A model generated the notes under the pieces. The model saw only the letters and a program-made list of their open reading frames with translations, was not told the origin of the DNA and did no database searches. Position numbers and translations under genes: made by a program. Positions 36,312 through 43,725 of a stretch of DNA of 64,000 nucleotides are shown piece by piece (the stretch's first letter is position 1; every line of letters starts with the position of its first letter). This DNA is from Microbispora rosea. Its GTDB lineage: Bacteria > Actinomycetota > Actinomycetes > Streptosporangiales > Streptosporangiaceae. The stretch is taken from positions 169,020 to 233,019 of the forward strand of contig NZ_FTNI01000011.1 of NCBI RefSeq assembly GCF_900156315.1. The letters run 5' to 3'.

Positions 36312-36722
36312 TCAGCGCTCTCTGCGGCGGCCGAGGGCGTAGGCGAGGTTGACCGCGACGATCCCGCCCCAGGCGAGGAGCAGCCCCGGAAGGTGCGCGT
36401 TTCCCACGGCGATTCCCGTCAACGGGATGCCCAGGGCCAGTGAGCCTATGGCGATGCCGACGGCGCTGTCCTTCTGCTTGGGCTGATTTCCGGGCGGCTG
36501 CCGGGCGAGATGGGCCGCCACCTCGTTGCGTACCCGCGCGGCGATCTCCACGTCGAGCTTGTCGAGGAACGAGTCGACCAGGGCGTCCTCGTAGTCCGGG
36601 CCGAGGTCGCGGCGGGCCGCCATCACGGCGCGCAGATCCTCACGGTTCGAGGGGGCCGCCGGTGGCGGAGGGACGGGGCGCCCGGTCCCGGGCGGCTGCT
36701 GCGATGCGATGTCCGGCACCAT
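36312..36722 (-). CDS. Conserved small membrane protein
   Basis: A 136-residue protein. A Pro-rich cytoplasmic N-terminus leads to REDLRAVMAARRDLGPDYEDALVDSFLDKLDVEI, a block common in actinobacterial membrane proteins of unknown function. Two hydrophobic segments follow (AIGSLALGIPLTGIAVGNA and LLLAWGGIVAVNLAYAL). No enzymatic motif is seen. It is convergent with the TPR-like gene, 18 bases apart. Confidence 0.78.
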   Translation of the reverse strand: MVPDIASQQPPGTGRPVPPPPAAPSNREDLRAVMAARRDLGPDYEDALVDSFLDKLDVEIAARVRNEVAAHLARQPPGNQPKQKDSAVGIAIGSLALGIPLTGIAVGNAHLPGLLLAWGGIVAVNLAYALGRRRER

Positions 36723-36811
36723 GACATTGTGGCCCCTTTATCAGGTGCCTGCCATCCTCCGATCGGAGGGTCGAATCCTCCTGCTCCGGTCGGACCCGTT
36801 AGCGTCGCCGC

Positions 36812-37426
36812 ATGGAGATCGAGACCCCGCACGGCCGCGCGCTGGCCGAGGTGGACGAGGCGGCCGATCCCCGGCTGCTGCTGGTCCTGACCCATGGGTC
36901 CGGGGGAGGTGTGGAAGCCCCCGACCTGCTCGCCGTACGGGACGCGGTGCTGGCGATCGGGGGGAGCGTCGCACGGGTGACCCAGCCGTTCCGGCTGCGC
37001 GGCGCACGGGCGCCGGGCTCGGCCGTCAAACAGGACGAGGCGTGGCTGTCGATCGTCGCCGCGCTCCGCGAGCGTCATCCGGGCCTGCCCCTCGTCCAGG
37101 GCGGGCGGAGCAACGGCGCGCGGGTCGCCTGCCGCACGGCACGCGCCGCCGGGGCCGAGGCGGTGGTGGCGCTCGCGTTCCCGCTCCACCCGCCGGGCCG
37201 GCCGGAACGGTCACGGGCGGAGGAACTGCGGCAGGCGGGGACCCCGGTGCTCGTGGTCAACGGGGACCGGGATCCGTTCGGCGTGCCGGACGAGAAGGAC
37301 GCCGCATGTCTCGTGGTCCTTGTGGGGGAGGGACACGAGTTCAAGAAGGACCCCGCCCGTGTGGGCGAGGTGGTGGCGCGGTGGCTGCTCTCGCCCGGGT
37401 CCCGCTCCTCGGATCCGCTCACGTGA
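36812..37426 (+). CDS. Alpha/beta-hydrolase family protein (KANL3/Tex30-like)
   Basis: A 204-residue small hydrolase-fold protein. LTHGSGGGVEAPDL is the oxyanion-hole segment, QGGRSNGARVA the nucleophile elbow (GxSxG), VVNGDRDPFG the acid strand and GEGHEF the His. This compact pattern matches the KANL3/Tex30-type dienelactone-hydrolase relatives of actinobacteria, whose substrates are unknown. ATG 36812 was chosen. Its 3' end overlaps the convergent sigma-factor gene by eight bases. Confidence 0.8.
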   Translation: MEIETPHGRALAEVDEAADPRLLLVLTHGSGGGVEAPDLLAVRDAVLAIGGSVARVTQPFRLRGARAPGSAVKQDEAWLSIVAALRERHPGLPLVQGGRSNGARVACRTARAAGAEAVVALAFPLHPPGRPERSRAEELRQAGTPVLVVNGDRDPFGVPDEKDAACLVVLVGEGHEFKKDPARVGEVVARWLLSPGSRSSDPLT

Positions 37427-38423
37427 TCGTGGTCTCACCCTCACCGTGGCGGGCATCGTGGCCGCTGTCGGAGGCCGCCTGTGGCTCCCCCGTCCACGGC
37501 CAGAGCTTCTCCGGGTTGCGTACCGCCCAGATCCGCGTGATCCGGTCGCCTGGAACGTCGAACGCCGCCACCGTCACGGTGACGCCGTCGCGCTGGGCCA
37601 CCAGACCGGGCTGACCGTTGACCGTACGCTCCAGGATCGTCAGCCCGGGGGCCATGTCGGCGATGGCGATGATGTAGCGGGCGATCTGCTCGCCGCCTTC
37701 GATCGGGCGGAGCACGGCGCTGACCAGTCCGCCGCCATCGGCGATCATCGTGGCGCGGGGGTCGAGGAGGCCCACGAGGGTGTCGATGTCCTTGGCCTCC
37801 CATGCCTGCTTGAAGTCCCTCACAAGGCCGGCCCGCAGACCCGCGGGAGCCGGGAGAGCCTGCGACGCGCGGATACGGCGGCGGGCGGAGGAGGCCAGCT
37901 GGCGGCATGCCGCGGGTGTGCGGCCGACGATATCGGCCACCTCCGCGAAGGAGTAGCGGAACACCTCGTGGAGGACGAAGGCGACACGCTCGGCCGGGGT
38001 CATCGACTCGAGCACGACCAGGAAGGCCATGGTGACCGACTCGTCGAGCGTGATCCGGTCGGCCGGGTCGGCAGGGTCGGTCGTGCCGCCGCCCCGCCCG
38101 TCGATCCACTCCGCACGATCCGGGAGCGGCTCCGGGATCCATTCGCCCACGTAGCTCTCCCGCCGGGCCCGTGCCGAGCCGAGCAGGTCCAGGCAGATGC
38201 GGCCGGCCACCTTCGTCAGCCAGGCGCCGGGGGACGCGATGGCCTCCTGCTGCTGCCGTGACATGGCATACCAGCGGGCGTACGTCTCCTGCACGACGTC
38301 CTCGGCATCGGCCAGTGAACCGAGGAGCCGGTACGCGAGATTGATCAGCTGACGCCGCTCGCTCATGATCGCGTCGAGGCTCGGATCGGGCCGGTCGTGT
38401 CCCGGCTCGGATGTGGTGGTCAT
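37419..38423 (-). CDS. ECF41-family RNA polymerase sigma factor with SnoaL-like C-terminus
   Basis: A 334-residue extracytoplasmic-function sigma factor. Region 2 is LINLAYRLLGSLADAEDVVQETYARW, and region 4 includes AFVLHEVFRYSFAEVADIVGRTPAACRQ. Between and after them are the ECF41 hallmarks: WIPEP, then a SnoaL/NTF2-like C-terminal domain with ADGGG and RNPEKL. In ECF41 proteins this domain replaces an anti-sigma factor and tunes activity. ATG 38423 is the conventional start. GTG 38459, exactly six bases after a predicted -10, would allow a leaderless transcript and add 12 residues. The divergent COE-type gene pair is the expected target. Confidence 0.92.
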   Translation of the reverse strand: MTTTSEPGHDRPDPSLDAIMSERRQLINLAYRLLGSLADAEDVVQETYARWYAMSRQQQEAIASPGAWLTKVAGRICLDLLGSARARRESYVGEWIPEPLPDRAEWIDGRGGGTTDPADPADRITLDESVTMAFLVVLESMTPAERVAFVLHEVFRYSFAEVADIVGRTPAACRQLASSARRRIRASQALPAPAGLRAGLVRDFKQAWEAKDIDTLVGLLDPRATMIADGGGLVSAVLRPIEGGEQIARYIIAIADMAPGLTILERTVNGQPGLVAQRDGVTVTVAAFDVPGDRITRIWAVRNPEKLWPWTGEPQAASDSGHDARHGEGETTIT

Positions 38424-38465
38424 GGTGTCCCCGGCTTCCTCGGTCGCATCGTCCCTCACCAGACC

Positions 38466-38492
38466 GACGAGACAGCGCGCCCAAGTGTGAGG
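38466..38492 (-). promoter_or_regulatory. ECF41-type promoter for the sigma-factor gene
   Basis: Read on the minus strand: CCTCACA (38492-38486), 16 bases, then CGTC (38469-38466). The published ECF41 consensus is TGTCACA-N16-CGTC. The start site would fall close to GTG 38459. It mirrors the rightward promoter at 38504-38530. Confidence 0.75.
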
Positions 38493-38503
38493 CCGGCGCT
38501 TCG

Positions 38504-38530
38504 CCTCACATTCCCGGCGGTCGCGTCGTC
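38504..38530 (+). promoter_or_regulatory. ECF41-type promoter for the COE gene pair
   Basis: CCTCACA (38504-38510), 16 bases, then CGTC (38527-38530), matching the ECF41 consensus TGTCACA-N16-CGTC at nine of eleven positions. The -35 elements of the two divergent promoters form an inverted repeat (TGTGAGGC 38486-38493 / GCCTCACA 38503-38510). Confidence 0.75.
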
Positions 38531-38593
38531 GGGCTACCGGGACACCGGGTCCCGAGCCTCACACACAGTGAGATCGAGAAGGGAAACCGCGCC

Positions 38594-38998
38594 ATGCCCA
38601 CGCGCACGACGGCGAAGCAAGGCAACCTCATGTTCTTGCGTGCCGCGACCACCGTGCAAACCGTGGCCGTCTTCGTCCAGGCGATCACCGCGGGACTGCT
38701 GTTGTCGTCGCCCGGCCATGGGGCGCTGCACAGCGCCGGCGCGTACACGGTGTTCGTCGTGACGGTGCTGCATCTGATCGTCGCGATCTTGACGTGGCGT
38801 CCGGGTGGCGGCTCGCCCGGGCCCATCCTGTACGCGGCCGGGTTCTTGGGGCTCACGCTCGCGCAGGTGGCGCTGGGCATCGCGCACGTGAAGACCCTGC
38901 ACATCCCGCTGGGCGTCCTGATGTTCGGTCTGAGCGTCCTTCAGCTCGTCTGGATCTGGTCCGGCCGCCGCGCGTCCCCGCCGTCGGCCGCCTACTGA
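38594..38998 (+). CDS. Small integral membrane protein in the ECF41 regulon
   Basis: A 134-residue protein with four predicted helices: TVQTVAVFVQAITAGLLL, YTVFVVTVLHLIVAILTW, ILYAAGFLGLTLAQVALGIA and IPLGVLMFGLSVLQLVWIW. It starts at ATG 38594 behind GAAGGG and ends in RRASPPSAAY. The fold resembles small heme-less relatives of cytochrome b561/DoxX-like proteins, but the family is not identified. It sits 40 bases before the carboxymuconolactone-decarboxylase-like gene and presumably shares the ECF41 promoter. Confidence 0.82.
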   Translation: MPTRTTAKQGNLMFLRAATTVQTVAVFVQAITAGLLLSSPGHGALHSAGAYTVFVVTVLHLIVAILTWRPGGGSPGPILYAAGFLGLTLAQVALGIAHVKTLHIPLGVLMFGLSVLQLVWIWSGRRASPPSAAY

Positions 38999-39038
38999 CG
39001 AGCGACCCACTTCACCAGCGAGAGAAGGGAAACCCGCC

Positions 39039-39545
39039 ATGTCCATGTCCTCGACGACCGAGCAGGACGACCTCCGGTCGCGTCTGCCCGACCCCGCCCA
39101 GTTCTTCCCCGAGCTGGGAACGATCGCCGGAGCCATGTCGAAGGCGACCAGGAACGGTGCGATTCCGCAGACCACCGTCGGCCTGGTCCAGCTACGCGCC
39201 GGGCAGATCGTCGGCAGCACCTACCACACCGTCCGGCAGACCGGCCTCCTCCGCAAGGCGGGGGAGCCGGAGGAGCGCATCACCGCGGTGGCGTCATGGC
39301 AGGACGCCCCCTACTTCACCGACGCGGAACGGGTCGCGCTGGAGCTCGTGGAGGCCGTCCTCACCCCCAACCCGTGCGGGGAGCGCGTCCCTGACGAGTT
39401 GTTCGCCAGGGCGTCCGCCCACTATGACGACAAGGCGCTGTGGACCCTCACGATGGCGATGAGCCAGATCTGCTTCTTCATCCCCGTCGCCCTCATCGGC
39501 AAGCCGATCCCGGGGAAGGTCCCGGGGAAGAACTACCGCACGTGA
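39039..39545 (+). CDS. Carboxymuconolactone decarboxylase-family (COE) protein lacking CxxC
   Basis: A 168-residue AhpD-like helical protein. Genes of this COE class (carboxymuconolactone decarboxylase, oxidoreductase or epimerase) are the standard targets of ECF41 sigma factors. The core LVQLRAGQIVGSTYHTVRQTGLL occupies the place where AhpD relatives have a CxxCxxxH redox motif. Both Cys are absent (GSTY) and only the His remains, so a thiol peroxidase mechanism is excluded. The rest, with EERITAVASWQDAPYFTDAERVALELVEAV, is normal. GAGAAGGGA precedes ATG 39039. Confidence 0.88.
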   Translation: MSMSSTTEQDDLRSRLPDPAQFFPELGTIAGAMSKATRNGAIPQTTVGLVQLRAGQIVGSTYHTVRQTGLLRKAGEPEERITAVASWQDAPYFTDAERVALELVEAVLTPNPCGERVPDELFARASAHYDDKALWTLTMAMSQICFFIPVALIGKPIPGKVPGKNYRT

Positions 39546-40023
39546 CGTCCGGCGCTGGGGGCGGTTTCGGCGTCGTAGGCCCTGGGGTCTTCCGCGGCCC
39601 GGCCGCATGTGGGCGGGCCCGAGCCGGAGGCGAGTCGACCGGCACCCCTGCCGGCCGATTCGTTTTCCGCATCGTGGGCGGCGTGCACTCGCGTGATCAG
39701 ATGCCGCCTGGGTTCCTTCGCCGGGCGGCGGCTCGCGATGCCGCTTCTCCGCCGCGGGCGGGGTTCGGGGTGTTCCGGCAGTTGCGCCGTGGCCCATCGG
39801 CCGGGCCGGTACGGCGCCCCCCTTTATGACCACGTGGTGACCACTCGGCTACGGCTCTCGGCGACCACGCGGACACCACTCCACCGGCCGCCGCGTGTTC
39901 TCACGGGTGGGAGCGAACACTTGAGGCGCTCCCACTCCGCGTCGGCCCCGTCGCCCCGATCTCCCACGCCGATCACGGTGAGGGTGGAACGCTGATCGCG
40001 TCAGCGTCCCCGCGGAACGGGAC
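39546..40023. other. 478-base intergenic region with a perfect hairpin
   Basis: No open frame here has family-like content. A perfect 9-bp inverted repeat, GTGGGAGCG (39907-39915) and CGCTCCCAC (39927-39935) with an 11-base loop, lies between the two convergent genes and may be a terminator or part of a small RNA. A 10-base palindrome ACCACGTGGT (39829-39838) is also present. Confidence 0.6.
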
Positions 40024-40224
40024 CTAGGCCGCGCTGATGGCCATGTCGGTGGGGCGGTGCGGGGCGATGACGCCGCCGTCGGGCAGCAGCTCGCCGGTGT
40101 CCTCGAACAGCACGACGCCGTTGCAGAGCAGGCTCCAGCCTTGCTCGGGGTGACAGGCTATCGTGCGGGCGGCTTCTCGGTCCTTCGCGTCCGCGTTGGG
40201 ACAGGCCGGTTCATGAGGGCACAT
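40024..40224 (-). CDS. DUF5999 family small protein
   Basis: A 66-residue protein beginning CPHEPACPNADAKDREAART, with CHPEQGWSLLCNGVVLFED and GELLPDGGVIAPHRP. This pattern is strongly conserved among sporulating actinomycetes. The three early Cys and two His residues could bind a metal. The function is not established. ATG 40224 gives the family-typical MCPHEP start; the upstream 24 codons in the same frame are not conserved-looking. Confidence 0.85.
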   Translation of the reverse strand: MCPHEPACPNADAKDREAARTIACHPEQGWSLLCNGVVLFEDTGELLPDGGVIAPHRPTDMAISAA

Positions 40225-40547
40225 CGCCGGGGCTCCGTGTCTTATCGTTCGCTCGTTTTTGTCTTCCTGGCGTCCGTGGGGTATGACGCACACCACACTG
40301 GACTACACCAGTTTGCGGCTCGGCCGCATCCGTACGACATAGCCCGTTCGGAGCATTTCCGCCGGTCGGGCAGGGGACCCGGCCACCCCCCGAGCAGGCT
40401 CGCGCGCACTGATGTGACCTAGTACACAAGAATGCCCCAATGGAGGCAACGGTCCGGCCTCGACACGCCGACGGCCGGGTAACCGACAGATCACAGATTC
40501 CGGTCGTCGGATGCGAGTGATGCGGACGGTCCGGAAATCCCCAGGTC
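40225..40547. other. Upstream region of the DUF5999 gene
   Basis: 323 bases between the DUF5999 start and the end of the TetR gene. No gene is visible. CACTGG (40302-40307) and CCAGT with six intervening bases form a weak inverted repeat near the expected DUF5999 promoter. Nothing else is supported. Confidence 0.4.
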
Positions 40548-41123
40548 TCAGCCGCCGAGGCCGGTGATCAGCGCGTCGAGGCCGTGCTCGAAATCGCGCT
40601 CGCCCTCGGCGGTGCGCGCGTCGCGCACCTCGGCGTCCGGATCGGCCCATCCCGACTGCTGGACCTCCACCGCCACGCTCCCGAACACGTAGGCCCGCAG
40701 CGCGCGGACCGCCCCGGCCGGGTCGCCCGCCCCCGTCTCGCGCAACTGCTCGGTCTGCTCGGTGATCGCGATGAGGGCCGACCCCTTCGGCGGCTTGGTC
40801 AGCGCCAGCGACAGCACGCCCGGGTGCTCCAGCAGCGCGGCACGGCTCGCGCGGGCCCAGGCGCGCGCCCTGTCCTGCCAGGTGGTGGCGGCGTCCGGAT
40901 CGACCTCCACGGTCGTCACGTGCTCGGCGAGGGCGTCCATCAGCGCCTCCTTGCCTCGCGGCAGGTGGTGGTAGATCGCCATGGCCTCCACCTGGAGGGC
41001 GTCGCCGAGCCGGCGCATGGTCAGCCGGCGCAGGCCCTGCCCGTCGGCGATGTGCAGGGCGGCGTCGATGATCCGCTCGCGGGACAGGGGGACGGGTGGT
41101 CGCTTGGCAGGCACGGCGATCAT
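40548..41123 (-). CDS. TetR-family regulator with TetR_C domain
   Basis: A 191-residue repressor. The helix-turn-helix is LSRERIIDAALHIADGQGLRRLTMRRLGDALQVEAMAIYHHLPRGKEALMDALAEHV, the pattern of TetR_C-type regulators (VxxMAIYxHLPxKEALLD). The C-terminal domain has ARASRAALLEHPGVLSLAL. ATG 41123 was chosen because it begins the family-typical basic tail. A near-palindrome over its promoter (41137-41154) is the likely self-operator. A nearly identical site precedes the YigZ gene at 54057. Confidence 0.88.
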   Translation of the reverse strand: MIAVPAKRPPVPLSRERIIDAALHIADGQGLRRLTMRRLGDALQVEAMAIYHHLPRGKEALMDALAEHVTTVEVDPDAATTWQDRARAWARASRAALLEHPGVLSLALTKPPKGSALIAITEQTEQLRETGAGDPAGAVRALRAYVFGSVAVEVQQSGWADPDAEVRDARTAEGERDFEHGLDALITGLGG

Positions 41124-41136
41124 GCTGCCATATGGA

Positions 41137-41154
41137 CCCTTACTTCGTAAAGGG
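41137..41154. promoter_or_regulatory. Candidate TetR operator
   Basis: CCCTTACTTCGTAAAGGG lies 13 bases before the TetR start codon. Its core TTAC-TTC-GTAA is an inverted repeat. Fifteen of 16 bases of its inner part match the site at 54017-54032. Confidence 0.65.
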
Positions 41155-41265
41155 CAGCGCACCCTGCGGTGCGGGCCTCCGCGCGGAGCGCGTACGCTAC
41201 CGATTGCGACGCGAGTTCGATTGCGCACATCCGATTGCGCGAGTCCGATACCGAAGGGGCTGACG

Positions 41266-41718
41266 ATGGCGTTTTTCCGTCCGCGGGTGAGCCGGGAGGC
41301 GGAGGTCCGCTACCACGCGGATCTGGAGATCCGGAAGGACTTCGACCAGGTGCTGGAGAAGGTCCGGGTGGCGCAGCGGCGGTTCCAGGAGGCGAAGGCG
41401 GCCGGCGCGCCGCTCCCCGAGCTCCGTGAGGCGGCCCTGGGCTTCGACGCCGCCCTGACCGAGGCGCTGCGCGCCGCGGAGGCGGGCCAGCGCGCCACCT
41501 TCGGCGTGAAGTCCTACGACAGCAGGATCGCCCGGCGCAAGGCGAAGGCCACTCCCGACGGCGCGCTGTGGACCGACGAGGTGAACCGCCTGCGCACGCT
41601 GCGCGAGGCGCACCGCCTCAGCGGCATCCCGCGGGTGCCCCGCGCCTCCAAGACGGGCGACCCCGCCCGCCTGACGCCGCGCGACGTGCGCAAGGGGCTG
41701 GCCGCCGCCGGCCGCTGA
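41266..41718 (+). CDS. Hypothetical basic coiled-coil protein
   Basis: A 150-residue charged protein. VSREAEVRYHADLEIRKDFDQVLEKVRVAQRRFQEAKAAG predicts a long amphipathic helix, followed by further helices and a basic tail (RIARRKAKATP, RVPRASKTGDPARLTPRDVRKGL). No catalytic motif is visible and I recognise no family. GAAGGGG precedes ATG 41266. It is divergent from the TetR gene and convergent with the sigma-factor gene. Confidence 0.7.
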   Translation: MAFFRPRVSREAEVRYHADLEIRKDFDQVLEKVRVAQRRFQEAKAAGAPLPELREAALGFDAALTEALRAAEAGQRATFGVKSYDSRIARRKAKATPDGALWTDEVNRLRTLREAHRLSGIPRVPRASKTGDPARLTPRDVRKGLAAAGR

Positions 41719-41733
41719 CCCCAGGCAGCAGTG

Positions 41734-41763
41734 CGGCCCGCACCCCCGAGGGGATGCGGGCCG
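41734..41763. terminator. Bidirectional terminator hairpin
   Basis: CGGCCCGCA (41734-41742) pairs perfectly with TGCGGGCCG (41755-41763). It lies in the 60-base gap between the convergent hypothetical and sigma-factor genes. No long U-tract follows. Confidence 0.7.
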
Positions 41764-41778
41764 TACGAATAACGGGGA

Positions 41779-43140
41779 TCAGCTCGCCCAGTCGAGCAGC
41801 GGGCGGGTGTTGCTCGGGTGGCGCAGCTTGGACAGCGACTCCTTCTCCAGCTGGCGGATCCGCTCCCGGGTCAGGCCCAGGTACTTGCCGATCTCGTCCA
41901 GCGTGTGTGGCTTGCCGTCGGCCAGCCCGAAGCGCAGGCTCATGATCTTGGCCTCGCGCGGCGACAGGTTGCTCAGCACGCCCTTGAGCTGCTCGGCCAG
42001 CAGCTGCCGGTCCACGACCTCGGACGCCTCGGGGGAGTCGACGTCCTCGATGAGGTCGCCGATCCGGGTCTCGCCGTCCTCGCCGATGGTCGAGTCGAGG
42101 CTGATCGGCTGCCGGCTGGTGCGCAGCAGCTCCTCGATCTGGTCCGGGGTCTTGTCCAGCTCGACGGCCAGCTCCTCCGGCGTGGGCTCCCGGCCGAGCC
42201 GCTGGTGCATGTCACGCTCGACGCGCGACAGCTTCGACAGCATCTCCAGCACGTGGACGGGCAGCCGGATCGTCCGGGCGGAGTCGGCGAAGCCGCGCTG
42301 GATCGCCTGCCGGATCCACCACATGGCGTACGTCGAGAACTTGTAGCCCTTGGTGTAGTCGAACTTCTCGACGGCGCGGATCAGGCCGAGGTTGCCCTCC
42401 TGCACCACGTCGAGCAGGGCCATGCCGCGGTCGGTGTACTTCTTGGCCACCGAGACGACCAGACGGAGGTTGGCCTCCAGCATGTGGTCCTTGGCCCGCC
42501 TGCCGTCCTCGATGACCCACTCAAGGTCCTCGCGCACGTGCGGGGGCAGGTGCTCGCCGCTCTCGAGCACGGTCTCCAGCTTGTACTCGGCGTACAGACC
42601 GGCCTCGATGCGCTTGGCCAGCTCCACCTCCTGGGCGGCGGTGAGCAGGGTGCGGCGGCCGATGGACTTCAGGTAGGTGTGGACCGAGTCGCCCATCACC
42701 GAGGAGGTGTCGTCGAGGTCGAGCGTCCCGCTGTCCTCCACCTCGGCCTCGTCGGACTGGAGCTCCTCGTCGTACGGCTCCTCGTCGGCGGCCTTGGCCG
42801 TCTTCTTCGCGGAGCTCCTGGCTGCCGGCGCGCTCTTGGCCTGCGCCGCGGCCTGGGCGGCCCGGCGGGACTTCCTGGCCGGCGCCTTGGCGGGGGCCGC
42901 CTCGGTCTTGTCGCCCGGCTCGTTCTCCGCGCCGTTGTCCGCGGCCAGGTTCACGCCCGCCTCGGTGAGCTCGCGGAGGATCGAGCGGCCCTCGACGGGG
43001 CTGACACCGGCCTTCGCGAAGGCCTGGCGCAGCTCCGACAGGGAAAGGCGACCCTGTGCACGGCCTCGCTCCAGGAGCAGGTCGAGCGTCGTCGGGGTCG
43101 CCTCGCGCTCGGGCGAGGCCGCCACGGCGGTCCGGGGCAT
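41779..43140 (-). CDS. rpoD: Principal RNA polymerase sigma factor (SigA/HrdB type)
   Basis: A 453-residue sigma-70. An N-terminal helical segment (LDLLLERGRAQGRLSLSELRQAF) and an Ala/Lys-rich linker lead to region 1.2 (SVHTYLKSIGRRTLLTAAQE). Region 2 includes NLGLIRAVEKFDYTKGYKFS and TYAMWWIRQAIQRGFAD. Region 3 has EEAAVELDKTP-like LAVELDKTPDQIEELL. Region 4 has LGLTRERIRQLEKESLSKLRH, ending RPLLDW. This layout is that of HrdB/SigA, the essential housekeeping factor. A second, non-essential paralogue elsewhere cannot be excluded. It would read the -10/-35 promoters noted in this window. Confidence 0.92.
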   Translation of the reverse strand: MPRTAVAASPEREATPTTLDLLLERGRAQGRLSLSELRQAFAKAGVSPVEGRSILRELTEAGVNLAADNGAENEPGDKTEAAPAKAPARKSRRAAQAAAQAKSAPAARSSAKKTAKAADEEPYDEELQSDEAEVEDSGTLDLDDTSSVMGDSVHTYLKSIGRRTLLTAAQEVELAKRIEAGLYAEYKLETVLESGEHLPPHVREDLEWVIEDGRRAKDHMLEANLRLVVSVAKKYTDRGMALLDVVQEGNLGLIRAVEKFDYTKGYKFSTYAMWWIRQAIQRGFADSARTIRLPVHVLEMLSKLSRVERDMHQRLGREPTPEELAVELDKTPDQIEELLRTSRQPISLDSTIGEDGETRIGDLIEDVDSPEASEVVDRQLLAEQLKGVLSNLSPREAKIMSLRFGLADGKPHTLDEIGKYLGLTRERIRQLEKESLSKLRHPSNTRPLLDWAS

Positions 43141-43307
43141 GAGGACACCTCCTCCTTGCGGAGTTCGTGGATGGTTCGAGGTTCTGATGCTTGCGATCGG
43201 GGCGCGGCGTCCGGCGGCTCAGCGCACCAGTATCAATAACGCTCTCACGCCTGGTTTGTTCCCTCGCCCCGCGGGGGATGCTGTCGAATTCGTCCCGGGC
43301 AGGCCGG

Positions 43308-43685
43308 TCAGTCCGGGACGATGCTGACGCTGACCTGGGGCATCGGCATGGGGTTCGCGCCCTGGATGCGCTCCTGCGTCCAGTAGTCGGCGACCCCGTC
43401 CGGGTCGTCCGTGAGCTCCTTCAGCACCACGTCGGGGTCGACCTCGGGAGTGGACCGAGCTCTGGTGACGTCGCCCTGGCGGGGGGCGTCGGGGGAGACC
43501 TCGACCGATCTCCCGTGACTCGCCGGGCCGAGCTTGGCGGCGGGGGCGTCGCCCACCTTCGCGACGTCGTCCAGGCGGCCGGCGAAGGCGGCGGCCGTGA
43601 CCGACGCTCCGCCCACGATGACGACGCCGACCAGCACGGCGGAGGCCATCATCTTCTGGGCCGGCGTGAGGCGGATCGGTTGCAT
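43308..43685 (-). CDS. Hypothetical membrane-anchored or secreted protein
   Basis: A 125-residue protein. LTPAQKMMASAVLVGVVIVGGASVTAAAFAG is a signal anchor or uncleaved signal. It is followed by a Pro/Asp-rich extracellular part without cysteines (VVLKELTDDPDGVADYWTQERIQGANPMPMPQVSVSIVPD). The DDPDGVADYWTxER block is seen in actinomycete hypothetical proteins. The function is unknown. GGAAGGGG precedes ATG 43685. It lies 40 bases after the menE stop on the same side but is transcribed as a separate minus-strand unit. Confidence 0.7.
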   Translation of the reverse strand: MQPIRLTPAQKMMASAVLVGVVIVGGASVTAAAFAGRLDDVAKVGDAPAAKLGPASHGRSVEVSPDAPRQGDVTRARSTPEVDPDVVLKELTDDPDGVADYWTQERIQGANPMPMPQVSVSIVPD

Positions 43686-43725
43686 GCGGCGTCCCCTTCC
43701 CCCTGCTCTTACAGACGCACGAAGG

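Noticed and set aside
36750..36790. tRNA-like 3' half (GAGGGTCGAATCCTC followed by CTGCTCC)
   Set aside because: It resembles a T arm, but no acceptor, D or anticodon arm can be drawn upstream and there is no nearby integrase; chance or a very old relic.
39829..39838. ACCACGTGGT palindrome as a specific operator
   Set aside because: Short GC-containing palindromes are expected by chance and no regulator or gene start is close by.
41779..43140. Alternative (stress) sigma factor
   Set aside because: The region 1.2/2/3/4 layout with an extended Ala/Lys-rich N-terminus and the RPLLDW end fit the principal SigA/HrdB type.
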